Of a stretch of DNA of 64,000 nt, positions 22,701 through 62,341 are shown in pieces (the stretch's first letter is position 1; every line of letters begins with the position of its first letter). The notes under the pieces were generated by a model, which did not search any database, had not been told where the DNA came from, and saw nothing but the letters and a program-made list of their open reading frames with translations. This DNA is from Euglena gracilis. Lineage: Eukaryota; Euglenida; Euglenophyceae; Euglenales. The position numbers and the translations under genes are program-made. The stretch is taken from assembly GCA_039621445.1 (NCBI GenBank), contig CP154955.1, positions 25,112,119 through 25,176,118 on the forward strand, given 5' to 3'.

Positions 22701-24276
22701 AGGCTCTTTCCATACCACCCGCACACCACACCCCACAGCACCTCATATATGACCCCCCCACACACGCCACACAGTACCCCACAGTACGTCACTTCACTCC
22801 ACTCTGTGCCATCGTCCCAGTATCTGTTTCTCAGCAACAGCAAGCAGGCGTTCTCTTCCATTTGCTGCTTTCTGTTGCTGTGCTTCGCGTTGGGATACGG
22901 CTTGTAAGTGTTCCTTTTTTGTGGAATTCTTTGGATAGGCTGTTGCAGGGAGGCACCCATCAAATGGGGTTGTTTCCCTACCCCGCCGGTTTGGGGGTAG
23001 CCAGGGACTTGCAGTGGGCCTACCTGTCTGCTCAGGTGGTTCATGGCAGAGATGGGCATCACTGGCCCTGTGCTGGTGACAGTCAACGCACTGCTGTTTG
23101 TGACCAGGCTGAATTTTCAAGCCGTCCTTTCTGACAGGCACCCAAGAGGAGCACAGTCTGCCGCCACGGAAGGGTGCACAGCCAGAAATGCTCAACAGGC
23201 TCTCTGGCAAAATGCCCAAATGTCCAGGAAAGGCGCCCAATCCTGGTCCAAATTTCTTCCGGCCCAACCCATACCGAAGGGTCTTACATCGAAGGGTCTT
23301 ACACCCTCCAAGGCCAAAAATCTGTTACTGTCCAGCCGACCTTTGGGCTGGGCAGGAAAATCCATCGATGGGGGGAAGGGGGCTGGAAGATGGTTGCTGG
23401 CTGATTGTCCCATCCACCCATCCCTGGGGGGGGGGCGTCCCCTCCAGCTGAAGCGACGCTCTGAGCGGCTTTGTGGGCGGTGGAAGTGGGTTAAGGGTCA
23501 AAAAAATGGGTGAATAGGTCTTTTTTTCAAGCAAGCCCAAGTTTCCCAGCCTCTGCTCAGATCCCTCTCCCTTGGGGGACATCACCGACACCCCAATGCT
23601 TTCAAATCCAGCCTCTTCGCAACGTACACCCTCGTCCGCATTGTCCCGGTCCCGGGGGTGCTTTATGCGCTGTGGCGCTCCTCCCAGAGTCCCGCCCTGC
23701 CTCGTACTAACGCCGACGCACCGCCAGAATCCCGTTGCCAGGAAGTGTACAAACCTTTGCCGAACACCGCGGCGCAATCCTGGCAGGGACCTTATGGGCG
23801 TGCAGTTGGGGGGGGGGGACGGAACGAGTTGAGTTGTCAGGAGCCCGCGGAAATGTGGACGATGCCGCCCCCTCCGTGTACAACATATATGTATACACAT
23901 ATACAATACACATTTATACACCTATACATACACATATAGAACATACATTTATACACGCCATTCATGCACACATAAACGGGATGGCCGCTGGAGCCCGCAC
24001 GGAATTTGCGCACATCCCTGTTGGCCTCGTTGCCAGTGGGTGCCCCTCCCCCCAAACAACACACCACCAAAGGGGGGGGGTGGCATTGTGCCAGCGCTGC
24101 GGGGACGGGCGGGGCGGGGCCCTGCGGGGGACTGGGCGGAGTTCAGCGGGCTGCAGCGGCTGGTTTCCACCACCATCCTCATCCCCCTCGCCCTCAACCT
24201 GTTCTGGTACTCCCTCATGGTGAAGGGGCTGCGGGCCGTCCTGAGGGGCGGCGCCAAGGCCAACGCCCAGCCGTAA
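19786..24276 (+). CDS. TLC-domain multi-pass membrane protein (TLCD4/TMEM56-like)
   Basis: TLC-domain proteins are ER or plasma-membrane proteins related to ceramide synthases and TRAM; the role of this branch in lipid handling is only partly known. Exons: 19786-20033, 20319 to about 20450, about 21011-21112, 22835-22903 (donor GTAAGTG), 23036-23107, 23612 to about 23688, and about 24095-24276 (TAA). Phases agree at the junctions 1-2, 3-4, 4-5, 5-6 and probably 6-7; the 2-3 intron boundary is not GT-AG and is approximate. Landmarks in order: RRILWNTTAVAVYPGL (TM), HGLSLGYMAFDTVMML, the HH pair in QQLLWHHG, VAYFLFTEVSNIFLNTR, VTVNALLFV then ATYTLVRIVPVPG, and a last TM with ALNLFWYSL. The tail is short and basic. 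The catalytic Lag1 motif of ceramide synthases is not complete, so a TLCD4-type protein is more likely. Confidence 0.75.
21113..22834. other. Repeat-filled TLC-gene intron 3
   Basis: GT...AG intron holding a direct duplication: 21545-21740 and 21965-22195 share blocks such as GCCA(T/C)TGAAAATCCAAAAAA, AAAATGTCAGTAAAATTT and CCAAAATTTGGTC at a period of about 430 bp. The edges (21190-21350, 22290-22470) carry the CATAGCACAAGGCA and GGCAGGCAC modules also present at 28085-28330. Confidence 0.55.
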
Positions 24277-24644
24277 GACCCTACCCTAGCCCTCCGCTGA
24301 CCCCACCCCGGCCCTCTGCTGCGCGGTCAAGACAAGCTCTCCAGTCGCCCCACCTTCCCGTGCTGTCAGCCTCCCACAGGACCGGTCCTGGTGAAGCATG
24401 CAAAAGGCAGGGGAGGGGGAGCCCACGGTACCGTACCACCAGGTTTGGACTCCTGTTTTGTTAACAAATCATACAGAAAAGACACAAACGGACAATCCCA
24501 GCAGCCAGATAAGTAAGATGGATGAGCGCTCAAGCATGCACACACAGTCCGCTCATATGTTTGGTTGCTGCTATTTTGTTTTCATTGGCATTTGCGTTGT
24601 GTCGGATCGGATGGATGGATGGATGCATGCATGCATGCATGGAC

Positions 24645-24988
24645 CAGGCAATTGACCGCCCCCCCCCCCCCCCCGGGGGGGGGTGGGTGACTGGTTTTTT
24701 CAGAGTGACTAACTGGTTTTTGGCCCGGACTCCCTCCCCCCCCCCGGGGCCGGCCAGGAGTGGGCAAAAGTGGCTTGAGTGACCCCGGCGCCGAAGGCGC
24801 CGGAATTTTTTTTTTGGCCTAAAATGGCCTAAAGTGACTGGAAAGTGGCCGCTTTTCTGAGTGGCCGACCCCCCCCCCCGGGGGGGGGGTAGTGACTGGC
24901 TGGTTTTTTGAAAATGAGTGACTGACTGGTTTTTAAAAAAGTGGAGTGACCCCCCCCCCTCCCCCCAGGGTCGGTAAAAAATTGTATG
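24645..24988. mobile_element. Short element with perfect 8-bp TSD (GCATGGAC)
   Basis: Starts CAGGCAATTGACCG and ends CGGTAAAAAATTGTATG, with AATT and ACCG/CGGT pairing at the ends. GCATGGAC lies at 24637-24644 and again at 24989-24996. 344 bp, non-coding, with three C-run/G-run hairpins inside. A second copy lies at 12480-12780. Confidence 0.85.
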
Positions 24989-26631
24989 GCATGGACTCCC
25001 CTCTCTGACCCAACAAACCTTATATTTATGTGACCACCGCCACCACGTCCTCCCTGCTTGGAGCTGTCCCTCCCAAGCAAGCATTTCATGCACTGCCAGG
25101 GTGGGCTGAGTGAGTCAGAGGCAGAGTTCGATATAAGGAGGGCGTACACGGTTTAGGTGGGGGGGTGTCCCCCTCCTCCTGGATCGGAGGGAGGGGAGTC
25201 TGGACCCCCCACCTGTGAAGGGGGGTTCGGACCGACCCCCTCAAACCCTTGACCGGGACCCTTGAGGGGGTCCCGGGACCCCCTCAAAAATGTCAAAATT
25301 TTCCTTCCTTCTGGCGCTTTGTGATTTTTTTTTTGCATTTTTGACAAATTTTTGCCCAAAAAGTGCCCAATATGGCATTTTTGGCCTTTTGGGGGGGTCA
25401 AAGGATTCTCGAAAGTCGAGAGAAAATCGGTCACCCGGACCGCACCGTTGTTATTGTTTCGGTGGGGTGGGGGTGTCCCCCCTCCCCTGGACCGGAGGCG
25501 GAGGGGTCTGGACCCCCCCCCACCTGCCCTTATCTTGAAGCCAAGGCAAGGCAAGGGGTTTTCTTAAGCCGGAGGGGACCTGACCCCGGGGAGGGTCAAG
25601 CCAGCCAGCACCTTTTTTCCAGCCAGCCCGTGGGGCCCATGGGTCCTCAAGAAAGCCCCCGGTGAGTGTCCTTGAACTTTGATTCCCGACAGTATGGGCT
25701 GGAAACTGCCATGCAAGGAGCTGGGGGTGGTCACAGAGGTGGTGTCGTGGGGGGGGCATCATCTAATGCTGTGAAAATTGCCATGTCTCAGACCTCCCCC
25801 CTTCCACAGAGCTTTCATTTCGTTTCGCAGAATCATGGCATTATGCTCAAAAAATAAAACTTTTCAGAAGTAAATTCTGTCCAAATCTCCCTCGCACATG
25901 GGTACATTCAGAAACAACTGCACGCCCGAAGCCGCTGAATGGGTATTTTTTTTATATACCAAAAGCAGATGATTAACGAGTGCACACCACTGGCATTATC
26001 TGAACGATCTGTTGCAGAGCGTGCGTGCAAGCGAAATTCTTTCCAGACCCTTTGTCAATGCAATTGCTTTCTTAATTTATTGTGACTATCTGGTGATGTC
26101 TTTTGCAGGGAAGGGGAAAAATGCAAAATGTTTTCTGGCAGTCATCTTGCCATTATTTGCAGTGCTCATTGTTTGAAAAATTGTGTGATTTTGTCTAGCC
26201 CCCCCTCTGCAGTGAGATCTTATTTCCAGACAATAGAACAGAGAGAAAGTTTGCCCTGAAGTTTTCTGTATACGGCAGGCTGCTTTGGAAAGCTTCAGTG
26301 GGCCCTCCCCCTTCTGCCATTTTTATGGGTCTCCATTTTCTATTTTTTTTGTGATTGTTGGCTTCCTCTTCATGCTGTTCTTGCTCCGTGGCTTTAAGGG
26401 GTGTAAGCAGGCCACAGCCTTGACATGTCCCTTCCTGTTGAGAGCGTTGTGCAGCACGCTGCTCCATTACCTGGCAGTGCTCCCTTTTATTTCCGAAATG
26501 ATAAAAACCAGTGCATATTCTGTGCATGCCCATGTGCACCTTTTGACCAGGGTTTGTGTAGTGCTGAGAGATTTACCTGCCTGATGGTTCCAGGCAGCCC
26601 GGCCTGGCCGGCGGGATTCGGGATTCGGGAT

Positions 26632-26760
26632 CCAGTCGCTCGCGACTGAAAAACAAATCCGGGAGAGGGTCCGGGGTCAAGGTGATAATCCGCGGTTTAA
26701 TAAGAACCTACCCAGGGGCGGGGGGTTCATCCCACTTTCCCCTGGTTTACTATTATTACC
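26632..26760. repeat. Dispersed repeat copy, pair with 30393-30525
   Basis: Both copies begin TCCAGTCGCTCGCGACTGAA, which holds a perfect palindrome, and continue through TCCGGGA, GGTGATAATCCGC and a terminal CCCC-rich stretch. No ends or duplications were identified. Confidence 0.6.
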
Positions 26761-27891
26761 ATTTCATTGTGTTGGCACCCCACCGCACCAGAGTTGGTCG
26801 AAGTCCTTGCTTGCCCCCCAGCTGGCTATAGTTTGCTGCCCGGGCTGCAATATATACGGGGGCGTGGTGCCCACCGCAACGATCCACCATGCACTTCATC
26901 GAACCCGTGGGGTCCTCCTGCGTTGCCCCTGTGGCAGGACAGGACGGGCATTCTTCATGACTGCCAACTAACCGCCATTCCAACCCCTCCCTCACCACCG
27001 ACGACGTCACCTCCCCAGTGGCCCACGTTGTGGCTTCGAGGTGCCATGTGTGTGGCAGGATCCAAACCAGGATGGAGAGCGCCATCAGCGAAGTTCATTC
27101 GGTGGTGCAATGGGACGCTTCTGAAACAGTTGCATGGCAGTGGAGGTGCGAAAGCCTTTCAAAGCAAAACTGTCTCGACTTCGATATTCTGTGCGGGGAG
27201 GCACCACATTGTAGTCCAAGCACAACCTGATTTCCTGGTGCATTTTTGCGATGAAGATGTCCTGAAATACTGGGATGAAAAGTGGTTGCATTTCATTGGA
27301 GGATTGGAGGTTGCACAAGGTCCCACAAGGATATTATCATACATCCAGCTGGTGCCGAATTTGATCCCCCAATGATTGGCTGATGTTTGGACTTGACAAA
27401 AGTGACACATCAGCACATCCCACACCGAAGCACAGGAAAAAATTGAAGAAAGTTCAAAGCAATTGATTTTGAACCGTTTTTGGCTGAATTGCTGGAGTGA
27501 ACGACCCCTAGGGGACGTAGGGGAGCTCAGAAGTGACTGGTTTTCAAGAAGCAACTGGTTATTTTTTCAGTTGTAAGTGCCCCCCCCCCCCGCCTCCTGA
27601 AGAGTATTTTTTTTATACATCCCAGAAGGAGGATTGTTGTTGAATTGTTGACGTTTGTTGAGGGCTGTTGCACATTGTTGACAGTGTGGAAAACAGAATA
27701 CGTTTGTGGAAAGTATGGTAAAAGAAATTTTGGATAATTTCGCCGCCATTTTCTTCAGCAACATATTTTCACATCGTGTTGCACACGTTGGAAGCAGCTT
27801 GCATTTTACTGCCTGAACGTTTTCGGAATGGAAACGCTGGGGGTACAGCAAGGAGGGCAATCGAAGCACTTGCCCTCAATGGCCCTCCCAC

Positions 27892-27893
27892 AG
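27892..27893 (+). promoter_or_regulatory. Candidate trans-splice acceptor, aldolase gene
   Basis: GGCCCTCCCACAG ends 18 nt before the ATG at 27912. Weak pyrimidine tract; listed because of the same arrangement at other genes. Confidence 0.3.
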
Positions 27894-27911
27894 GCGCGTC
27901 CCTACCCCGCC

Positions 27912-45037
<17,126 letters not shown>

Positions 45038-45325
45038 GCCGGTCCGCTGCCTGTGTTTTCCTTTGGAAGGAGAGGATTTGGGGCAACACGTCCTCCACCT
45101 GACTGGGCGCCTGCTGACGTCTTTTTCTTTTGGACATGCAATTATTTCGGCATCTCTGTGTGCGTTTGTGTTTGGTCGCCAAACAGGCGAGTGTGTTCTT
45201 TGCGAAGCCTGTAAATTTGTGTATTTTGTATATTTGCACGTGTGTACGTTGTTGTGGATATATTTGTATTATAAATGATATAAATATATATTTATAAATG
45301 TGTATATACAAATGATATATGTGCA

Positions 45326-45741
45326 ACCCCCCCAAATAATGGGGCAGTGCCTTTTGAGTGGGCAGTGCCAAACGGTGCAGGGGGAAGGCCGAAAAAGATG
45401 GTTCCAATAACAGGGCACCCTCAGTTTTTTTGGTCCAAGAGGTTAGCGACGACGAAGATATTCCACAACGCTTGCCTGCTGCGAGTGCCTCACAGCAGGT
45501 TTTGGGGGAGGGACAGAATTTACGGATGGTGCATGTGGAATCAGGGATGGGTCAAAATCATATTTAAGGTCTCAGATCTCCGGTTTGGAACACTCATCGG
45601 AGGATGTGTCACTCATCACAAAAGGTCTATGAGGCAATTCCATGATAATGGGTAGTGTCCAGGATAACGGGACAGGGGGGAAGGTCAAAAAGATGGTGCC
45701 AGCAATGGGGCACCCCTCCCCGTTATTTGGGGGGGGGGTTA
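45326..45741. mobile_element. Short TIR element, family with 2279-2501
   Basis: The left end CCCCCCCAAATAATGGGGC and right end CCCCGTTATTTGGGGGGGG are inverted copies. The interior has GGTTCCAATAAC(A/T)GGGCACC and AAAAAGATGG, as in the 2.3-kb element. 416 bp, no coding content. Confidence 0.65.
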
Positions 45742-47649
45742 GATATAAATGCGTGTAAATGTGTATGTGCGTACGTGTGTAGGTGTATGTGTGCATGTGT
45801 GTATTGCAAATAGCAACCCACTGTGGCAAGGTGGTTCTTCATTTTATTGATCAATGTTCTTTGCTTCTTTGCAACAGCCTTATTGCCCAAGCCATTTGCA
45901 ATTTTTTATTGTCATTTGGCTGGAAACAACTCAAAATCTCAACCCCTCAAACCACTCCTTTGAAATCCCTTTGAAACTGGCCCGAGGCAAGCATGCACCC
46001 ACTGCCACATTCGAATCAGGCTTCTATGTCGTCCGGTTTCTGCCTGCCTGCATTGCTCACATCCCCATACCACTCTGCTGCACTTCATTTAGCAAAGGTG
46101 CAATACTGGCGGACGGAGCCGCCATTAATTTATCCACACTTCTTGCCAGTCACGTACTTGTTTTTTTTTTGCCTGTTGTGAGGCAGATGATAGGCGGCAG
46201 CTATGGAAATCACATGTGTATGTTGACAGTGTGTAGGAAACTCCCATATTTATTCCCCCCCCCCAAGTTCGCCAGGGGGCTAACTAACATAATCCACCAC
46301 TTTTTTCATCAAGCCTCAGCCTTTTGCCACCCAGCGTTGCTCACACTCATTCTGATTCTAGTAATATTCCCAGTCACCCAAAATTGTTACCAACTAGTGG
46401 GATCTCCATCCCATTGGCTTCACTTTGTTGGTACCTTCGAAATCGCTTTGTGGACCGTGATTTCCGTCATAGTTGTATGGTGGGGATTTCGGTGGGGGAA
46501 CGCGTGAATGCGCATCCAAAGTGCTGCTCATGGTCCCATAGGTGCCATGGAGATTCGGAGGTTCACGATTCCTTGCTTCTTGTGATATGTGAAACATTCT
46601 CCGCGTTTTGAAAAAAAAATACGAATTCTCCTTCGTAGCACGTTCCCCCAACAAGGAAGGGGACGAACACATCCATCACCCTCAAATAAAGCACAAGAAA
46701 GAGGCAAAAGAAGCGATTTTATGTGTTCTTGCCCTGGGTCCACACCAGTGGTTCCTGGCTGCCAAGTCTGCTCCAAGAAGCCTCAAGCCTGCTAACTAAG
46801 TTTCCCACTCACTCACCGGAAACAGCGTCTGAAATAGAATTTTGATTTTCTTCTTTTCGTTGTAATGCCAAATATAAGCGACGTGGTCAAGGACAATTTT
46901 TTGAAAATAGGCGGTGCATCTACAAGGAGAGAAAAATTGTGGGGAAAAAATGGCCCCGGGGTCCCCAGGTATGTTTTTCATACATATGACCTGCATCGGT
47001 ATAATTTTGCTTTTTTTGTTTTTGTTGGGCCATATGGCATCTTCGAAGGCCCTTTGATGATGAGATACTTTCTACTCAAAATTTCATTCCCTTCCATTAT
47101 CAATCCGACATGGTAGAAATCATGTAAAATTTGCCCCCAAATATATGATTCCAGCTCTCAGGAAGCGCATTTTTTTTTCTGTGGTGATCAGTGAAAAAAA
47201 ATGGGGGAGATATTATTTGGGCGATATTATTAGCCGACGTTGGGTCTCAGGGGTTTATATTATTTGGGGGGGGGGGGAATATTATTTGGGGGTGGATGTC
47301 ATTGGGGGGGGGTCACACAGTTCGACCCCGGGTTTGGTCCAGTCCGTTTCCATCCCATATGACCCCATAAACCCCACCCCCCCACTTATAACCCCCCCCA
47401 TTTATAACCCCCCCCTCGGGCCGACCAACCAAACCGGATCCTATAAACCCCCCCTGGGAAGAAAAATGGAAACCGCTGGGGACGATTTTTCTGGCCCCAA
47501 ACCACCCAAAATTGTTACGCAACGCCGTGGTTGGCGACACCAGCATAAAAAGCAAGCTTTGATTGAATCTGTTTACAGTAGTGGTTCATTTTGTTGTTAA
47601 TAGGATCTCAATTCAGGTTGGATGTGCGTGACATTGAGCCACAGCAGGA

Positions 47650-48560
47650 CAAACAACACTTGTCCTTTGGTTTTGACTACCTGTCTGAATAGTAGTCCCA
47701 GCCCGTGCTGCTTTGTTTGGTGTTAATGGTGCGCACCATGCAGACAAGCGGTCGGGGACGAGGGTTGGCAGGTTTGTGTGAGGGGACCCCCCCTCTCCTT
47801 GGGGGCTCAGCCTGGCCACACCTGACGATATCCCCAGGTGCCAGCCTGGGCCAAAACTGAAACACCGATCGGCAACGCATGAGCACCACAGACCGAGACC
47901 ACATTTTCCCCACAAGCACAAATTCTCGAGTCCGAAGGGGTTCCCCAGGAGTTCCCCCCAGCAACACCGATTCATAAGAGAGAGAGGGAGAGGGGTTGGG
48001 AGGGGGGGGAGAGAGAGAGAGAGCGAGAGAGAGTATCCAGGAGTTTCATTTCACATCCGTTTTGTCGGCTAAACCTGTGGCAGCAGCTCGGTACTGCGAC
48101 CCTGGGATCGGTGGCTTGGAATTGGGTACTCGCGCCGCAAGCCTTCGGGCGCCGTCCGTTTTTTTGGGGGGCAATTTCTGCCCTTATCCACACTGAAAGG
48201 GCTTTGACAGCCTTCCCTGCAGGGTGCCGTTCCGGAGGGTGCCCCGGAGGCGGTGCTGCCATTTTCCCGTCCCACGGTGCCTTGTTGGCTCATTCTTTTC
48301 TGCCCTCCTCCCACCCCAACCTGCGGGAGGGTGATGCAGAACTCGTGTTTAACGGTCTGCACCACGCAGACAAGAGCGGTCAGGGACGAGAGTAGGCAGG
48401 GTCACCTTCCCCTGACGATGCCCCACCTGCCAGCCTGGGGCGTAACCGGACTGACAACACACTTCCCCACACACACACACTCTTAGATCGGAATGAGTTC
48501 CCCCCAAGGAGTTCCCCAGCAACACCGACTCAGATCGATCCAGGGCTCTCCGGGTTCTCT
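47650..48560. repeat. Diverged local duplication (two units)
   Basis: Unit 1 (about 47700-47975) and unit 2 (about 48345-48535) share CACCA(T/C)GCAGACAAG.GGTC.GGGACGAG.GT.GGCAGG, CTGACGAT..CCC, GGTGCCAGCCTGG, a CACAC/CACAAGCACA run, and CC(G/A)AAGG(G/A)GTTCCCCAG..AGCAACACCGA(T/C)TCA. Spacing is about 640 bp. Confidence 0.55.
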
Positions 48561-49020
48561 CAACCTGGAGTTCAGTCAGGCCATAGCCCCAAATGATGGC
48601 CCTGACCGAGGTCCTTTCGGCGTGGAGAAAGGGAAAGATGTCAACACGCACTCGCAGCCTTGTGCGCCAGAACCCAATTTGAAACGATACCACCAACCCC
48701 TGGGTCTGCCTGGGGCTGAGCCGCGGACGCTCAGCGGAAGCTGGAGGCGAGAACCTTTCTTTTCTTCTTTTCTGGAAATGTCTCTCTTCCAGATTGGTGT
48801 GGATGGGAAGTGTGTGGTGCGGGAGTGTCGGAGGTGGAGGGGGCTGCTTTGTTTTCATTCCAGGAGGTGCTCTGGGTGGTGACGGCAGGGCGTCCCCCGC
48901 CTGGCCTCCGGCACAGCGAAACCGGGGGTGCCGGCTCACTACGCTGCGTCATCACTGGCCCACCACCACGGCCCCCGGTGTCCTCCTGGAAGGAGGACAC
49001 CGGTGTCCTCCTTTCTGGAA

Positions 49021-49021
<1 letters not shown>

Positions 49022-49117
<96 letters not shown>

Positions 49118-49124
49118 TCTCTCT
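49022..49124. repeat. (CT)n microsatellite
   Basis: About 50 CT units with short CCTC breaks near the end. Flanked by two copies of TCTGGAAATGTCTCTCT (48769-48788 and 49014-49030). Confidence 0.97.
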
Positions 49125-49445
49125 CCCCAAGTCCCTCAGAAACCTGCCATGCCGACACACCGCATCCCATTGTGGCACGGCCCTTCAGGCCCCTGGGGTC
49201 GAGGGGGGGGGGCGAGCGGCCTTGCAGGGGCCGCGCGGGGGGGGGGATTAGGATTTGGATCAGAAGCGCCCCACATCACTGCAATGCCCAAGGTCGACCG
49301 GGCCATTAAGGCCCTGCCTCCAAGGGGCCTACCCGGGGCCCGGATGCCGCTCCGTGTGGAGGGCGGTGGGGAAGTGAAGGTTCAGGGGCTTGCCACCCCC
49401 ACCAGGTCCCCCCCATCCATGCCCCCCTTTCCCAATCTCCTCCCC

Positions 49446-49447
49446 AG
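49446..49447 (+). promoter_or_regulatory. Candidate trans-splice acceptor, zinc-ribbon gene
   Basis: CCCTTTCCCAATCTCCTCCCCAG is a strong pyrimidine tract ending 32 nt before the ATG at 49480. It is the best of the five candidate sites. Confidence 0.45.
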
Positions 49448-49479
49448 GCCTCTCTTCCCCCGCTGCGGTCGCCCTCGCC

Positions 49480-59973
<10,494 letters not shown>

Positions 59974-60462
59974 GGCCGCTGACCGAGCCGCTGCCTTCCC
60001 TCCTGCCACCTCGCACCGACCCACTGGCGGCCCTGGCTCACTGATGGCCTCCATTTAACCCAAGCCCCAACAAGTTTTTTTAAACCTATTTTTTTTCATT
60101 TTATATTACCTACCCCCCCCCCCCGGAAAGCTGTCATGCCCAAGAACCTGTCAGGGTCCCGCCCCGGGTAACTGTCAGGGTGCTTGGTACCGGCCAACCT
60201 GTCATGATGGGAAGTTGTCAGGGTCCCCGCTACCTGCCAACCTGTCAGGTGACAGTTTCCCTGGGGGGAGGTATTTTTTTTGTATTAGAGATATATTCAC
60301 TCTGATATTTTTTTGCTCTTCATACAACAATCATTTTGCATTTTGGAGTCCAAACACATGTGGATTGGTGGGGTGGAGCGTTTCAATACGTAATTCTCTA
60401 ACAAGTGGAGAGCAGCTGCCTGAATGCAAGGAAAAAAGAAGTTTTATTTAGGCTATTTTATT

Positions 60463-60556
60463 TGGACAGAACCAAAAATAAAGCAAAGCCAGCAAGGGCA
60501 AACCCCAGATGGACAGAACCAAAAATAAAGCAAAGCCAGCAAGGGCAAACCCCAGA
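60463..60556. repeat. Perfect 47-bp tandem duplication
   Basis: Two identical 47-bp units beginning TGGACAGAACCAAAAATAAA, 60463-60509 and 60510-60556, in the spacer after the zinc-ribbon gene. Identity implies a recent event or an assembly artefact. Confidence 0.9.
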
Positions 60557-60904
60557 TGGATGGATCAGCCAGGGCCAAGGTTATCCCAGCAAAAAAGGCG
60601 TAATTTACGATAGTTTTTAAATTTTCTGGGTTTAACTTTTTTCTGCAATAATTTTGGGCTTTGGGAACTCCTTGGCTTTTTTGAAAGTTTCATGAAGGGT
60701 TGTGGCTGTCCCAGAAAGGTCACCTCTTCTCATAACAATTTGTCTCCACAAATCATCTCCCTTTCTTGTATCGCCCCACACCTGTCTCCTGTCTGTGTTG
60801 CTTGGGAAGGAAACTGTAAGCCCACACCCCCAAAAAAGCCCACAAATATAACCCTCCCAATTTTCAGCAAACATCCATATCCATGTATATATTTGTGTTT
60901 GTAT

Positions 60905-61208
60905 CAGGCTTGTGCTTAGTCGGGCACCTACCCACGGGGGGGGGGTGCTAAGGGCAGGCACCCCATAGCACCCGATCCGACCCCCCCGGGGGGGGGTAGG
61001 GTTTTGGGGGGTGCCTGCCCATAGCAGGCACCCCCTTCCGACCCCGGCGCCAAAGGCACCGGGGGCCTGGAAAAGGCCGTTTTCAATGAAAATTTTCTGG
61101 GTCCCCCCCCGGACCCCTACCCCCCCCGGGGGGGGTGTGCCTGTTAGGGGCAGGCACCCTATAGCACCTACCCACCCCACTCCCCCCTGGTCGGTAAGCA
61201 CAAGCATG
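60905..61208. mobile_element. Short element with perfect 8-bp TSD (GTTTGTAT)
   Basis: Starts CAGGCTTGTGCTTAGTCGGG and ends GGTCGGTAAGCACAAGCATG, inverted copies over about 18 bp. GTTTGTAT lies at 60897-60904 and 61209-61216. 304 bp with GGCAGGCACCC hairpins. It is the full-length relative of 29306-29439. Confidence 0.92.
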
Positions 61209-61885
61209 GTTTGTATCTATGTGTACATCCACATACAAATATCTACGCATATATCCACAAACCAGATCCCCCCAAAAATAGGACTCCCCCTCTATGTTTT
61301 AGATGAGATGTGAAAAAAAACCCCTCCTTAAAGCTGTGTCAGTGCCCCAAGAAATGGGTAATGCATTTTTTTTGAATTTTATTTTTTTGTAAATTAATTA
61401 TTTGAAAATTTTAATTATTGAGCATTGGCATCCTTGAATTTTTTTATTCGGTGTAAAAATGCTGCTTTTCGGGCCAAATTCTTGTCTCCCTCGGGAATAA
61501 TTTTTTCAGAACTTTTTTTATTAAAATTCCGAAGAGAAACCCCCCAAAGGAGATTAACCCTCTGGAATTTTCAGCAGCCAACTCCCAAACAAGAGCCATT
61601 GTCTTCTTTGGGGTTGAATGGGACTCTCTGAAACACAATGGGTGAGTGGGGCCGACCCCCCACCCCCCACCTTGGTGGGATCCCCAACCATGTTTTCCTG
61701 TTCTTTTCGGATTATTTTTGCGAAGTGGGTACCTCACAAGGATTTTTTAAAGGTTGGACCTGGCGGCGAGGGGTGGATGGGTCCTCCGGACCCCCTTCCC
61801 CCTTTTTGGCCTTTTTTGACCTTTTTTTGTGCATGAACCGCCGAATTTTTTGACCCCAAAATTGACCCCCCAGTCCCCCTTTCTC

Positions 61886-61887
61886 AG
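61886..61887 (+). promoter_or_regulatory. Candidate trans-splice acceptor, downstream gene
   Basis: CCCCCCAGTCCCCCTTTCTCAG ends 50 nt before the ATG at 61938. Confidence 0.4.
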
Positions 61888-61937
61888 TGGTTGCCTCTCA
61901 AACGCCCTCCACGACCACTTGACACAATCCCCTTCCC

Positions 61938-62170
61938 ATGGCTCGAGCCGGCACCGCACAGCGTTTTGTGCCCCGCCGGTCGCCCGCCGTCCGGGCCGCC
62001 CCCGCCACGCTGACCCCGCCACCCCCTGGGCGTGTGGGTGCCACAGTGCCGGCGAAGCGCTGCCCGTCCCTCCCCCCACCCCCCACCCCCGCAGCACCGA
62101 CCTCTTCCTCCGGGTCCCCCGCTGCAGCGAGGAGGGCTTTGCCCTCCGCTCCGCTGCCCCGCTTCCGAGT
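61938..62170 (+). CDS. 5' exon(s) of a further, unidentified gene
   Basis: ATG at 61938 opens a GC3-rich frame, MARAGTAQRFVPRRSPAVRA, followed by an Ala/Pro-rich stretch that looks like a targeting or disordered N-terminus. From about 62096 a different frame has equally strong codon bias (STDLFLRVPRCSEEGFALRS) right after CCCACCCCCGCAG, so a short intron around 62034-62095 is likely, although I could not make the phases agree. The rest of the gene is not seen: 62340-64000 has no exon I can support. Function unknown. Confidence 0.45.
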
Positions 62171-62341
62171 GTGCCGCCCAGTGGCCCTTCCCTCCCCGGC
62201 GCGAGGGGTCAACCGTGGGTGGCGGTGGTTGGCGACCACGATGCCCGACCGCCGACCAGGGACTCTCACCCACCCCCTGATGTCTGCCAGTGGCGGAGGC
62301 TGCCCCACCCCCAAGACACCCCCAGGACAGCCTCCCACCTG

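Larger units (their letters stand above)
24277..27891. other. Intergenic spacer, TLC gene to aldolase gene
   Basis: Contains one complete 8-bp-TSD element (24645-24988), a related left end at 25122 (CAGAGTTCGATATAAGGAGG), an end-degraded CTTAAG element at about 25550-25661, and the repeat with palindrome CAGTCGCTCGCGACTG at 26632. The part from 26760 to 27400 is less repetitive, with an open + frame to a stop at 27375, but its codon bias and splice signals do not support a gene. Confidence 0.45.
45038..49446. other. Intergenic spacer, aldolase to zinc-ribbon gene
   Basis: Holds the TIR element at 45326-45741, a (TA/TATA)-rich stretch at about 45255-45325, a TTATTTGGGGG-rich repeat at 47215-47320, a dispersed repeat at 47370-47500, a GA tract at 47980-48035 and a CT tract at 49022-49124. 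The block 47650-47985 is a diverged copy of 48350-48560 (GCACCA.GCAGACAAG, GTTCCCC..GGAGTTCCCC, AGCAACACCGA), suggesting a local duplication. No exon with GC3 bias was found. Confidence 0.5.

Noticed and set aside
26767-27375. 202-residue + strand open frame upstream of the aldolase
   Set aside because: Mixed third positions, no acceptor with matching phase and no recognisable motif; left as spacer.
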